Assembly: GCA_003313425.1 (NCBI GenBank)
Contig: NHZP01000044.1
Location: 186,001-250,000, forward strand
DNA from: Pseudopyrenochaeta lycopersici
Lineage: Eukaryota > Ascomycota > Dothideomycetes > Pleosporales > Pseudopyrenochaetaceae
Direction of reading: 5' to 3'
Length of the DNA stretch: 64,000 nucleotides
Made by a program: the position numbers and the translations under genes. Under the pieces are notes generated by a model. The model worked only from the letters and a program-made list of their open reading frames with translations. It was not told where the DNA came from and did no database searches. How positions within the stretch are numbered: position 1 is the stretch's first letter; every line of letters begins with the position of its first letter. Below, in pieces: positions 30,539 through 45,024 of the stretch.

Positions 30539-31860
30539 ATGAGATTCGGATGACCAAAAGATATTGCGAACAAAAGAAAGAAATTAGAGGATGTTGGGTA
30601 ACTATTTGCCCTTTCAATTGAGGCTGCTTTAGTAATTATATAACTCTGTTCTCTCTCTTTCGTTTACCCTCGTTTCCTCGTATTCTAAGAGCGCGACCGG
30701 CATCACATCGGGAACACTAAGGTGGAGCAGGCTAGCCGACACCAAAACTCCACAAAAATTATGCGATAGATCGATCTATCCGCCACTAGTTTATGTCAAG
30801 CATTGTCACCCATGAGGTACGCAATGCGCGATTGCTGGCTGTGGCATGCTAGATTGCACGAAACTAAAAGGACTGCCTGATCTGTCTCAAGTACGCAGGA
30901 GCCCTATCCACTTCGCAAGGTATGCCCTTTTCATGACAGCATATCTTGCGTAAGAAGCTATGGACCCCTGTTTCCGCGCAACCCCGGTTCCCGCGCATTC
31001 GATCAAAACGCAACCGGCAGGAGGAAACAAGTTCATCCTATGGGAAGGGACGATCGAAGTGGCCTGTTCCTCTCGTGATTGTACCCCTCAATCGCTGGCG
31101 CGTTTGTTTATACCTCAATCCGCCCCTTTGGTGATAGAAAATGTGTCTACTTAAGAAATTTAGGGTCTGTATTATAATCGTCAATCGAAGGACGTAACAA
31201 GAAAATAGACGCAATGTATGCGATTCCAACAGAGGGATATCACTCAAACCACCACAAAGGTGTGCAGTGCTCCTGTCATCGCTAATGCCAATCCTTCTCG
31301 AGTATCTTACGATAGAAGAAGAAATGCAAATTCATCAGCAATTCCTTAGAAGTCAATAGAAATCTAACAACCAAGTCTTGTAGAGCAGCATACTGCGCAA
31401 AGAGGCTCAAAAATAGGCGGATGAACGTGATATGCAAACACTCCCTACTGCAATAGGACTTCTATAGGACTTCTATAGACACGAAGGATCCATTATATTT
31501 AAAAAAGGAAAAATCAAATTTAGCATAGAGCAGATACGTTAAGGGCGCCTCTACAATATTTGCGTGGTATATCGCAGCAGGACAAAAGGTTATAGTCTTA
31601 TCATCACCACCACCGGAAAAATTCCATCCTTCCGGGCTAACCAACTACTAAGCAATAGAAGAGCCGATTCTGAAATGGGCTATAGATGGTGGTGCTGACT
31701 TGCATATTGTGATGGTACATCCCACTGATGACCGTTTTGAATCTTGAATTACTGCCCCTGCAACATCTACCTGTGACGCGAAGCATGTGACAGACGTTAT
31801 GCGAAGTTATGCTATATTCCTGTCTCTGCGAGATAAGGCTGCAAGATATATAATCTTAGA
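30539..31860. other. Upstream of RTA1 gene and edge of the AT isochore
   Basis: Normal composition with only short unconvincing frames; it holds the RTA1 promoter (a pyrimidine-rich tract is at 30,640-30,690). From about 31,840 the sequence changes abruptly to the AT-rich isochore. Confidence 0.45.
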
Positions 31861-32123
31861 CAGACTTTTAATACCTAGTTATTTAATACCCTCTTTATAG
31901 TTATTCTTTAAAAATTAAAAGTACTTAGAGCCTTATATAGTAATTCTAAAAGAGCTACTAAAAGTAAAAGAAAAGTATTTACTATAACTTATATTAAGAG
32001 CTAATTTATTTTAAGACTAGAAGATATTATTTAGTTTTAAAGCTTAAAAAGGTAGTATTTATTTTACTTACTATAATCTAACGTTTAAGCGCTAAAAGAA
32101 GTAAGCTTTAATCTTAGCTATAT
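31861..32123. other. AT-rich lead-in to the nested Gypsy cluster
   Basis: RIP-eroded sequence outside the first LTR of element X. No recognisable feature. Confidence 0.45.
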
Positions 32124-32523
32124 TATTACGAATAGAAGTAGGAAGGGCGGCGGTTATAAGGATGTAGGAGGAGGCACGGACGGCTAACGAGGGGACCGAG
32201 CCTCTAAACTAACTAATAACGCTAGGATTACGTAATCCTAGAAAACCTACGCTAAGGCAGACTATGTCCTATAGGACAGAGATAAACCTAGAAAACCTAG
32301 AGGCGGCCTTACAAGAATCCTATAAGATAATTATATATATAGACTTACATAATATAGCCCTTATAGTATATTATAATTTACTTAAGATAATCTATAAGTA
32401 TACTACTATCTAATACTTCTTATTTAACTAACTTAGTACTATATATTTATAGAATACTCTAAAGAACCTAACTAGTTAATACTAGTTACTTTATATTATA
32501 ACTACTTAATTAGATCTTTAATA
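32124..32523 (+). repeat. 5' LTR of element X (400 bp)
   Basis: Aligned with 38931-39028 plus 52738-53039; the terminal TG/CA have become TA/TA. The diagnostic block cctctaaactaactaataac at 32204-32223 recurs at the C insertion point. Confidence 0.85.
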
Positions 32524-35500
32524 TTTTAATTACTCTTAAGATAAGTAATACTAGTAAATACATAGCTACGCTTAACTTTTTAACTATAACTACTAGAGGT
32601 TATCTAATTAGTAAACCTACTATATTTAGTAGTAACTAATAATACCTTAAAGGATAGTTACTCTAACTTAACTTATACTTCTACTTCTATAAAGATATTA
32701 ATAAAAGTAATAAAGTACTAGACTAGGTTATACTATAACTAGAATAATATATAAACTAAGAAATTATTAATATAGAAAATATAGAAATATTTAAAGATTA
32801 AGATAAGTTAAAAAATATATCTAATAAATCTTTAGAATATAGACTAAGAAAATTCTAGTAAAATAATATATATAAGAATTTAAATAATATACCTTTATTA
32901 CTAACTATACTAATAAGTTTAAATAATACTCTATAATTATTAGATAAGATAATAAAGCTCTTAAAAGAATATTCTAATAGAGCTTAAAACTATAAGTTAG
33001 AGAAGAACTTATAAGAATAAGATACGTTATTATAAATCTTAATAACTTAATTAATAACTATATAAGAATTAATAATAACTTATATAAACTAAACTAGGAA
33101 CTATAGAGCTATAAGAAAGAAAAAATAATATATATAAGTAAATAAAAAGGCTATATTAACTACTCTAAAAATACTTATACTACTAGCTACTATACTTTAA
33201 ATAAACTAGAACTAATATATTTAGATAATATTAATAAAAAGTAAAGAAATAGGAAGGTAAGATACTAGAAGATAGATATAAAGAAGTTAAAAGGTAATTA
33301 CTATAATTATAAGAAGAAAAGATACTTTATAAAGAATTTTAAGTAAAAGAATAAAGTTGCTTAGCTTAAAGTTAATATAATTAATAGCTTTAATAATACC
33401 TAAATTAGAGACTAAAAAGTAGTTATTACTCCTAACTATAGTACTAGACCTTTATTACTACTTTAGTAAGATAATAACTAGATAAAAAAAACTTATAGAT
33501 AGGTACTAACTTCTACTTAAGAAATTAATTAGAATAATAAAGTTCTACTAAAGCTATATCTAAGAACTAGAGTTAACTAAGACTAACTACTAGCTATAAA
33601 GAGTACTAAGGAAGTATAAGCGTAAGTACTAGACTATAAAATTAAAGAAATATAAAGTAAACTAGTACTATAGAAAGTATAAAGTAAGAAGTATATATAC
33701 GTAAAGTACTAGAACTAAAAAATAAAGTATAAACTCTTAAAAAAAGAAATATATACTAAGAATATATAATTAAGAATATTAAGTGCGAAGAATTCTCTAT
33801 AAAACACGCTAAATAATAAATAAAATAAAAAGCTATTATATAAGTAGAAAAAGGATAAAAACTATTCTATTATAACTATAACTAGAGAAACTCTTAATAT
33901 AGACTACTATTATACCTCTATTATATATATAATTATTATAACTACTACTATACTATTAAGCTATAAGAAGGATATTTCTTAATACTAAAAAGAGCGTATA
34001 AATAGTAATAGTATAACTACTAATAAGATAATTATATTAACTACTTATAAGATAAATAAATAATAAATTAGTTTTTAAGATATAATAATAAGTATATAGC
34101 TAACTAAAATATTATTATAAATAAATACTATACGAATAGGTTATAGTACGTACATATAAACGTAAGATATACGTATTATAAATTAGAGAAGGAGACTAAT
34201 AGCTTTAATAATAATTCTTTTTTAGAAAGACATTAGAAGCTAAACCTTCTTATAGCTAGAAGGCTAGAGCTAGATAAAAGATTTAACTATAACTAGATAG
34301 TACTAAGAAATAGTATTAAGCTATCTAATAAAAGGAAGAGAACCTCTTTAGACTTAGGATAAAACTTTAAAGAAAAGAGCTAAAAATACTAATATATTCT
34401 AAGATAGCTATATTAAAAGTAAGGCTATAACCTATCTTAAAGAGAAAACCTTATTAAATAATAGTAGTAAATAGAAAATTAAGAGGGATAGTAACTTATA
34501 AGGTTACTACTAGCCTTAGCCTAGCCGCTAAATTATACTAGGTTAGACTAGATATCTTTAGAATAGCTACCTATAATATTATATTAAGACTACTTTAGCT
34601 AAGATACTATAACTTAGTAATTAACTAGATAAAATAAAGAGTATCTATACGCGTTAGAGATAATATAAGAATACTTACGTAATAGTTATATACTTTAGTA
34701 GATAAGAAAGTAATAATAAGTATTAAACCTTTATAAGAAGCTAAAGAGCTACTTTATTAGTAGCTAGTAAAGAATACTAAAAAGAATAAAAAGTTAGTTA
34801 CTACTTTAATAATCCTAAAAGAATATAAAGAATTTAGAGATATATTTATAAAAAAGGTAAAAAAGAGAGTACTACTAAAATACTAACTATAAGATTATAA
34901 GATAGAACTTATAGAAGGTAAGTAGCTTAAGTTTATACTAATATACTACCTTAGTAACTATAAATTAGGCGTTTTTAAGAAATATATTAATAAAAATTTA
35001 GTAAAGAGTTTTATTAAGAAATCTAAGTCTTTAGTAAAATACTTTATCTTATTTATACTAAAAAAAGATAGAGTACTAAGGTTATATTTTAACTATAGAA
35101 AGTTAAATAATATTACTAAGAAGAACTACTACCTACAACTTAATATATAAGAATTATATAATAGATTAATAGAAGCTTAATACTTTACTATATTAGATCT
35201 AAGAAGAGTATATAACTTTATTTGAATAGAAGAAAGAGAGGAATAAAAAACTACTTTTAAGATATAATATAAATACTATAAGTATATAGTAATACTATTT
35301 CGCTTAATAAATATACTAGTAATATATTAAGACCTAATAAATAATAGTTTAGTAGAATATATTAATATATATACTATAGCCTACCTAAATAATATTTTAG
35401 TCTACTTAAGGAATATAGATAAATATTAAGACTATATTAAAGAAGTTTTATAATAACTAAGGGACTACTACTTAGAGTTAAAGCTAGAAAAGTATAAATT

Positions 35501-36127
35501 TTATAAGAAAGAAGTAGAATTTCTAAAATATATAGTTAGAAGATAAGAAGTATAGATTAGTAAATCTAAAATTAAAATAATCTAAAAATAAAAGATACTA
35601 TAAATAGTTAAGGATATCTAGTTATTTCTAAGATTTATTAACTTTAATTAATAGTTTATTAAGGACTTTTCTAAAATTATAGTACTCTTAATATAATTAA
35701 TAAAGAAAGAAGAGAAATAACACTAGAGTAAAGAATAATAGTTAGCTTTTAAGAAATTAAAAGAAGTATATATAGCTAAACTAGTACTTATATTATTTAC
35801 TAGTAAGTAACTACTAAAGATTAAAATAGATATATTAGACTTTATAATTAGAGTAGTAGCCTTATAGAAAAAAGATAGAAAATAGTACCTAATAGCATAT
35901 TACTTATAAAAGTTCTTATAAGTAGAAGAATAATATAATTTCTATAATAAGAAACTTATAGCTATTATTAATATACTATAATATTAAAGAGTATATATAA
36001 AAAGTTACTTAGAACTTACTATTTATATACTACTAAAACTTAATATACTTTATAATAATAAAATAACTTAATTATAGATAAGTAAGATAGTTAGAACTTC
36101 TAAGATAATATAAGTTTAAGATTATAT

Positions 36128-36597
36128 TGTGCCGATGCACTTGGTGACCTGGTCACCTGGCCACTAAGGGCATCTCAGCTAGTTAGATGCAGCAGTTCAG
36201 ATGCAGCAGCTCAGGCCATAGCAGCTTAGGCCACAGCAGCTCAGACTTCAAGGCAATTAAGCGAGATTAGCAGAAAAATAAGGATATAAGGAGGCAGGCA
36301 GGCGGAGGGTATCTAGCATCTACTGGAAGGAAGCACGATCTAGCATCTACTATTAAGGATTCACTATCTAGGGGGAACATCTAGGAACTACAGAATAACA
36401 GCAGAAGTATAGACAGACAGACAGATACAGCTACCACAGCTATAGGCTATTAAAACCACCCCCCTTATTGTTTATCCTTGTTTACCTACCTCCTACCTCT
36501 CATCTCATCCTTGATGGGATGACTACCTAGCTGTGTTCAGTGTGCTCAAGGCTACCATCGACAGGGAGAAGTTGGCTGAGGCCTCTGTTCCTGCACA
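36128..36597. mobile_element. Un-mutated 470-bp solo-LTR-like insertion
   Basis: A GC-balanced island inside RIP-eroded X, between RNase H and integrase coding. It begins TGTGCCGATG and ends CCTGCACA (TG...CA ends), contains imperfect repeats (gatgcagcag(t/c)tcag; atctagcatctact) and gacagacagaca. Host sequence reads attatat | insert | atatata, so the 5-bp duplication cannot be defined in the TA-rich target. Most likely a solo LTR of a family not otherwise in the window; a non-autonomous element is also possible. Confidence 0.6.
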
Positions 36598-37846
36598 ATA
36601 TATATACTAGAAAAGGAAAATAGAAGAGTAGATATACTAAGTAGAAGATATAATATAGTAAGAAAGAAGACTAAAGTATATATAGTAATTTTAAAAATAA
36701 ACAAAAATAGAACTTTAAGACCTTTATAAGAATATTATATAATTTTATAAATATAGGTGGAGGTTCCTAAGGATCTATATAAAACTATTATCTAATAGTA
36801 TTATAATAACCTAATATATAAATACTTAGGAATTATAAAAACTATAGAACTTATATAATAAAACTACTATATTATAAGCCTAAGATAGAAAGTAAAGATA
36901 TATATTAAGAAATACGTATCTTACTAATAGAATAAATATACTATATATATACTTTATAGTAAGTTAGAAGTAATTAAGATACTTATAAAACTATAGGAAG
37001 ATATAGTAATAGACTTTATTATAGACTTACCTAAGTCTATAGATAAAGTAACTAAATAGAAGTATAATAAAATATATAATATAGTATATAAATATATTAA
37101 ATATATAGAGTTTATACTATTTAGAAAGAACTTTATAGTACTATAACTTACAGAAATAATAAAAGACTAAATATTCTAATACTATAGTATACTAAAGACT
37201 ATTATAAGTAATAAGGATAAGCTATTTATATCTAATTTCTAGTTAACTTTTATAGCTAAAATAGGTACCTAAAGGAAACTATTTATAGTATACTATCTAG
37301 AAACTAATAGATAAATAGAATAAATAAATAGAACTCTAAAATAATACCTATAAGTATATTATAATAAATAATAAAATAACTAAGTATTACTATTACTAAT
37401 AGTATAAATTACATTTAATAATAGTAAATCTAAAGTAATAGGTAAAATACTATTATACGCCTACTATAAGAAATACCTAAACCTATTTAAGAGAAACTTT
37501 CTAAGTATTAAAGTAGAAGCTATAGTTAAAATAGTAGAAGAACTATAAGTAATATTAAAATAGTTATAAGAAAGACTTAAGAAAAAGTAAAGAAAATAAA
37601 TTTTATATATTACTAAGAAAAGAAAAATAGCGCCTTAGCTAAAAAAGGGGGATAAAGTATACTTACTTATAAAGAACTTATATATAAAATAACCTAATAA
37701 AGGAATGGACTATATTAAAGTTAAACTATTTTTAATTAAGTAATATAATAGACTAGTTATATATATATTAGAACTACTTAAAAATATAAAAATCTACCTA
37801 AGGTTCTATATTAAGCTATTAGAACCTACGCACCTAGTAATACTAC

Positions 37847-38096
37847 TGTAATAGGCTGCGCCCTTTAAGCAGGAGAGGCTTCGCTACTATCGCCCGGGGA
37901 AAGAACTCCTTAATCTCCTCTGCCCCCTTTTCTTATTAGCTCGTACAAGTTAGCAGCCAGAGGAGCACGTTCCTCTTCGCTCGTACGAACATATATATAT
38001 ATCCTCTAAGGATACCTGTAACCTCTTCTCTATCTTTCTCCTTCTGTAGTATAGGACAAATGCACACTCGTTAGTTAGGCCTCTTCGCCCATAACA
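37847..38096 (+). repeat. Solo LTR of element-B family (250 bp)
   Basis: Matches the two LTRs of element B over the full 250 bases (tgtaataggctgcgcccttt to cgcccataaca). Both sides carry ACTAC (37842-37846 and 38097-38101), and X's own sequence continues directly. A solo LTR with duplication shows a full element was inserted and then lost by LTR-LTR recombination. It is the least mutated of the three copies. Confidence 0.9.
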
Positions 38097-38930
38097 ACTA
38101 CTATAGAAAACCTTTAAGTATAAGACTAAGAAAGAAATAGAGTATAAAGTTAAGAAAATCTTTAATAAAAGATACTCTAAGATTATAGGAAACTAGTATA
38201 AAAAAAGTACTTTATAAAATAGAAAAACTACCTTAACTTAGAAAATATATAAGAACCTAAGTTAAACTTAAGAAACTATAAAGAATAAATTAGTAAATAT
38301 AACTATATAAAGAATAAGAACTTTAAGTATTAGAACTATAACTAACTTAGTCTAATAATATAATTCTTAGAAGAAGAGAGTTACTTTTAAGCTAAGATAG
38401 AGTAAAAACGCTCTAGTCTAAGGTAGAAGTACTAAGTATTAGCTCTTACTTAAGAATATTAACTTTATAGTTAATATCCTTAATAGCTTCTAATACTTTA
38501 ATCTCTTCTATAATATAACTAAAATTATCTACTTATTACTATTTATAATACTATAATAACTTTTATTATTTATAAAGTTAATTCTTTTTAATATAAGTAG
38601 TAAGAAAAGTATTTAGTACCTTCTCTTCTACGTTATTAGCTTTAGCTTCTTACGTATCTAACTAAGCTAATTCATTATTTAGATAAGAAAAGTTTAGAAC
38701 TAGTATATCTACTAGCTTATATAATAATACTCTGTTATAATAATAATTTCTATACTTCTCTTTTAATAACAATATCTTATACTTTAACTCCTTCTTTAAA
38801 TAATATTTATAAGAAACTATAGTAACTTAACTAATAGTATTTATATAATCTTTAATAGAATAATATTAGGTAGTACTATAAGAAGCTATAGGTTAGTTAT
38901 AAGGATATAAGGATTAGAGAGAGAAGATAG

Positions 38931-39028
38931 TATTATAAATAGAAGTAAGAAGGGTAGTAGTTATAAGGATATAGGAGGAGGTATAGATAACTAATAAAGA
39001 GACTAAGTCTCTAAACTAACTAATAACG
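38931..39028 (+). repeat. 3' LTR of element X, first part
   Basis: First 98 bases of the 400-bp X LTR. It stops at TAACG, the target of element C. The other part is 52738-53039. Confidence 0.85.
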
Positions 39029-39417
39029 TGTTACGATCCTGCCGGGACCCTGCCCCAGTAGCCCCAACTAGACCTCACGAACATTAGACTAACAAGCGAG
39101 ATCACGTGACATGCTTAATTGATCAGTATAATCAGTAGTGCTAAGCACACCAAGCACACTAAGTAACCTATATAACTCTTATGTATATAGACTACTATAA
39201 TAGACCCTTATAGCTTATTATACTTAACTTAATATTATACTTTATAGTATAGTAATAGTAATACTAATTATTCTTAACTCTTAGTACTCTTTATAGAAGT
39301 ACCCTCTTACTATCTTAGTATTAAACCCCCCTCTATATAGTCTCTTACTCTATTCTAGAGAACTAACCTTATAATCTTATTAGTTATCCTTACTAATAGC
39401 TTTTAAGATTCTTTATA
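39029..39417 (+). repeat. 5' LTR of element C (389 bp)
   Basis: Starts tgttacgatcctgccgggac and ends ttaagattctttata. Compared with the 3' copy (52344-52732) the differences are mostly C/T and G/A, i.e. RIP type. Confidence 0.88.
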
Positions 39418-42400
39418 CTTTAAACACCCTTAAGATAAGTAATACTTATATAGAAAACGCGGCCTACTATACTACTAGGCTAAGTAACGCTATTACTAAA
39501 CTAGACCTCTTCTATAGAGATTAATTTAAGCTTAAAGAATAGCTACTTTAGTTTAACTTATTCTTTAAGTTTAATAACTACTATAGATAATAATAACTAA
39601 GTAGTACTTATAATAAGCTATATAAGAGGTAAAGCTACTAAGTAAGTAAAGCCTTACTTAGTTAAGTACCTAGGCGAAAGAACTAAGCTAAAGAAGCTAA
39701 TTAAGATATTTAAAGATACAGGAGAGTTTAAGATACGCATATAATAAGCGTTTAGACTACTAAATAAGACTACTATTATAGAATATAAAATCTAGAATAT
39801 ATAATAAACCTAGTCTATAGCTAATTACGCTAATAAGTTTTTAAGGTATACTAGATAAAGTAACTAAAATAATAACACCCTAAAAACTATATATAAATAA
39901 GGCCTAAAGGTAGACGTCTAAACTAAACTAATACGCTCTAGTATAGGTATTATAACGCTAGATAACCTAATTAATAAAACTATCTAACTAGATATAGAGC
40001 TTTATAAACTCTATATATAACTTAAAGGATAATAATCTAGGTAAATAAAAGAAGATAAGAAACCTAGGAAGGATTATTATAATAAACCTAATAGTAGTTA
40101 CTTATAGTATTAATACTAGCTATAAGGAGTACCTAGATAGTATATATCTAGCAGCCCTAAAGTAATATATTTAGATAACTTTAATAGAGGAAAGTTAGGT
40201 AAGAACAGGAAGAAAAAAGAAATAACTTATTTTAACTATAATAAGAAAAGCTATATAGCTGAAGACTATAAGAAGAAAAATAAGGTAACATACTAGATTA
40301 ATATACTAAATATAAAAGAAAGAAATAGTAATAATAAAATACAGGAAGTTATTATAACTTAAAAGGAAAAGGCTTAAGATATAAAGATATTATAGCTACT
40401 TCTCTTAGAACTTACTAAGAAAAAGATTCTAAGAACCTAGTATAGTAATAAAGAAGAAGAGAGTAATAGCTCTTTATCCCTAGTCTATAAAGATACTAAA
40501 GAAGACTTTAATAATACTATAGTACTTTTAACTAAAGAATAAAAAAAGGAAAACTTCTAGAACTAGTATTAACTAAGAACTCTAAGGCTATTAACGCCTA
40601 TAGAGGCAGAGAAAGATATAGTAGAACTTAACTACTAACTACGCGCGTATAATATATATAAAGTATAATATATTAACGCGCTAACTTTAGAAGAATAGGA
40701 AGCAGCTATAATATAGGGAATAAGTATAATTATTTTAGCTAAATAAGCGATATAAGACATGTTACAGGAATACTACTGTTACCCTAAACATTACGCAAAG
40801 GCAACACAGGAATAGGCGGAGAAAGCTAAGGAAGAATAGCAACCTATAAGCGTTAGGGACGCACTATAGAGACTTCAACAAGCTAGACAAATAATGCTAC
40901 TATTAACACGGGAAGATACTTTCTATATACCTAACACTTAGGACCTAGTACGACAAGAGTACCTTTAAGTTAATTCCTACAGCGAGATTGTGCTTACAGA
41001 CAGTAAGAAATAAGACATTTATACTTAGCTTAAATAATAAATATATTAGGAGGATAATAAAGAGAACGTTAACCCTAACTAGCTTCTTATAGGAGAAGAA
41101 GCTAGAGACTATTATAAACGAGCAGGGATAGCTTAAACCCTATATACTATATATAAGGGACTATAGAAACTAGGACTAGACTACCTAATAGACCTACGTA
41201 ATAAATAATATAGCGTTATCTACTAGTCTTTCTATACTATAGACCTATATATAATACACTATTCTAGTAAAATAGAATAAGGATACTTTCTTTATTTATT
41301 TTACTAGTATAAGTACTAATAGTATAACTATCTTAAAGTTAAATATAATAACTACTTATAGAATAAGAGGACTATCTTCTATTTTCTAAGAAATAATAAC
41401 CTTACAGCTACTATAGTAATACAGCTAGTCTTTAATAGAGAGTATAATTAGTAGTAATAGTAAACATACCTTAACTCTAACTACCTTAAGTATAAAGACG
41501 TAAAGATACTAAACAGATACTAAGAAGAGTTTTTTTAGAGTTATACCTCCTAATAAGTAAGAACTATAAACCTTATATATAACAGGCGTATAAGAACTTC
41601 TTAAGCTAAATATTAAGCTTAATAGAAGCTAGATAAAAGTACTAGTAGATTCTAGAGTATAATAGAGCTATATTTCTACGTAAGTAATAGAATAAGCTAG
41701 CCTTATTCTATTACTAAAATTAGTACTATATCTATTAATAGTAGCTAATAGATAACTAATACTATTAGAGTCTATAATTACCTATAAGGTAAAGAATATA
41801 TAACTTATCATCTAGAACTATAGGAAAATAATTAACCTAGACGTCTTTAGACTATTATAATATAACATAATACTAAGACTCTTATAGTTAAGAGAATATA
41901 GTCTAGATATAGATTAGAAAAGGAAAAAGTTCTTATTTAGATACTATAAAACAGATATAACTATAAGTAGGCTTACGCTACAGCTAAGTACCTAGGTAAA
42001 TAAGAAGATAATAATAAGGATTCTTACTTTAAATAAAGATAACTTTAAGATATAAGAGTCTAACTTAGTAGGTACTAATAGGAGGCCTTTAGACTAATAA
42101 GCTAGAGTTAAAAAGTAAAGTATAACTCTAGTAATCCTTAATAAGTATAAAGAATATAAGTTACTCTTTTAGGAAAAGATAAGTATAAAAGTATTACCTA
42201 AGTATTAACTTTAGGATTATAAGATAATCTTATAAGAAAGAAAGTAACTAACTTTTAGCCTAATTCATAGTTTATTAGAAAAAGAACTTAAAACTTTATA
42301 TAAATATATTAAGATAAACTTAAAAAAGAAATTTATTAGAGAATTATAGTTACTAGTAGGATACTTTATACTATTTATACTAAAGAAGAATAAGAAGTTA

Positions 42401-44774
42401 AGACTATATATTAACTACTAGAAACTTAATAATATTATAATAAAGAATTAATACCCTTTACTAAATATAGTAAAGCTATAAAATTAATTAGCCTTTATGA
42501 AAGTCTTTATAGTATTAGACTTAAGAAGAGCGTATAACCTTATTTATATATAAGAAGGTAAAGAATAGAAGACTATATTTAGAATATGCTACAGCTACTA
42601 TAAGTATATAGTAATACCTTTTAGTCTTACTAATATACTAGCTATATACTAAGTACTTATTAATAATATATTAAGAGAATACTTAGATATATTTATTATT
42701 TTATACCTTAATAATATCTTTATATACTCTAATAATTTATAAGAACATATTAAGTATATTAAAATAGCTCTTACCTACTTAACAAGATTTAGGTTACTAC
42801 TTAAACTTAAGAAATATAAGTTCTATAAAGAAGAAGTTAAATTCTTAGGATATATAGTAAGTATATATAGAGTAAAGATAAGTAAAGAAAAAATAAAAGT
42901 AGTAAAAAAATACCCTAAACTTAAAATAGTTAAAGATATATAATTATTTATAAGATTTATTAACTTTAACTAATAATTTATAAAAGACTTTTCTAAGAAA
43001 TTTATCTTACTTACTAAGTTTATAAAGAAAGAAATAAAATAAGGATAGATGAATAAATAAAGAAGAGTATTCTAGATACTTAAAGAAGCTTATATTATAC
43101 TACTAGTACTAATGATATTCTAAATAAGAAAACTCTTATAGTTTAAAATAGACGCCTTAGACCTTATACTAGGTATAATAATAAAATAAGAGCGTAATAG
43201 GAAATAGTACTTAATTACTTACTACTTAAGGAAATTTATAGGGCTTCAGGAACGCTATAACGTGCATAATAAAGAGCTTATAGTAATTATTAACGCCCTT
43301 AACTACTAGTAGATCTATATAGAGAGCTACTTAGATCTTATAATATTTATAGTTTATAAGAACTTAGTTAATTTTACTACTACTAAAGATTTAAACTAAA
43401 GATAAGTTAGATAGGCTAAAATATTAAGATAATATAAGTTTAAGATTATATACACGATAGGAAAGGATAATAGTAGAGCTAATACTCTTAGCCGCAGATT
43501 AGACATCGTAAGAATAAAAGTAAGAATTAATAATACTATCCTTTAAGTAAACTAGGATAGAAGCCTAGGACCTAATAAGTTATTAAATAATACTATAATA
43601 ATTACGTCTAAAGTACCTAAAGAATTATAAGAGGTTATTATCTAATAATACTATAATAACCTAGTATATAGTTACTTTAGAATTAAGAGAATAATAGAAC
43701 TTATATAGTAATACTATAGCTTTAGGAATATAAAGGCTAAGGTTAAATAGTTTATTAAAAAATATACAGACTATTATAAGAATAAACATAGTACCTATAT
43801 ACTATATAGAGAAATATAAGCTATAGAGCTACCTAATAAACTCTAAGTAGATATTTTTATAGACTTTATAATAGGGTTACTACTATCTAAGGATCCTGTA
43901 ATAGGAATTAAGTATAACGCTATTTTTAATATAGTCTGCAGGTTTATAAAAGTAGTAGAGATAATACTATTTAGAAATAATTATAATATAGAATAACTAG
44001 CGTTTATTATTCTAGACAGACTAATATAATACTATAGTATACCTAAGTTTATTATAAGTAATAGAGATAAGCTCTTTATATCTAACTTCTAGTCTATATT
44101 AATAGCTGTAATAAGAATAAAGAGAAAGTTATTAACAGCCTATTACCTATAAATAGATAGATAGATAGAAAGAATAAATAGAATAATAAAAACCTACCTA
44201 AGAATTTACAGTAACTAATAATAAAATAATTAGGTCTTATTATTACTAATAGTATAACTAGCCTATAATAATAAATTATTAGAATTAACTAGAAAAACGC
44301 TATTCTTTACTAACTATAGGAGACACCCTAATCTCTTTATAAAGTTATATCTTAGTAAAAAAGCTAAAGTAGCTATAAAAATAGCTAAAGAAATAAAGAA
44401 AATATATAAATAACTATAAGAAAACCTTAAGAAAGTATAATATAATAGTATTTCTTACTAGAATAAGAAAAGAAAAATAGCACCTTAGGTAAAGAAGGAG
44501 GATAAAGTATACTTACTTATAAAAAATTTACGTAATAAATAACTAAGTAAAGGACTTAACTATATTAAGGTTAGACTATTTTAGTTAAAGAATAAAATAG
44601 ACTTATAAATTATATACCTAAGCTACTACTAGATATAAAAATCTACCTACGCTTCTATATCTCTAAACTAGAACTAGCTAACCTTATAATACTACTATAA
44701 AAAACATTTTAGTATAACCTAGAAGAAAAAAATAAGTTTAAAGTTAAGAAAATCTAAAAGTACTAATAAAATAG

Positions 44775-45024
44775 TGTAATAGGCTGCGCCCTTTAAGCAG
44801 GAGAGGCTTCGCTACTATCGCACGGGGAAAGAACTCCTTAATCTCCTCTACCCCCTTTTCTTATTAGCTCGTATAAGTTAGTAGCTAGAGGAGCACGTTC
44901 CTCTTTACTTGTACAAACATATATATATATCCTCTAAGGATACCTGTAACCTCTTCTCTATCTTTCTCCTTCTGTAGTATAGGATAAATGCACACTTGTT
45001 AGTTAGGCCTCTTCGCCTATAATA
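44775..45024 (+). repeat. 5' LTR of element B (250 bp)
   Basis: Starts tgtaataggctgcgcccttt; the final ...CCCATAACA has become CCTATAATA. Preceded by AATAG. Confidence 0.93.

Noticed and set aside
31462..31644. 60-codon minus-strand frame at the isochore edge
   Set aside because: No recognisable content; composition already drifting to AT.
32124..32523. Target duplication for element X
   Set aside because: Bases beside the LTRs are TATAT and CTTAT; two differences, so not claimed.
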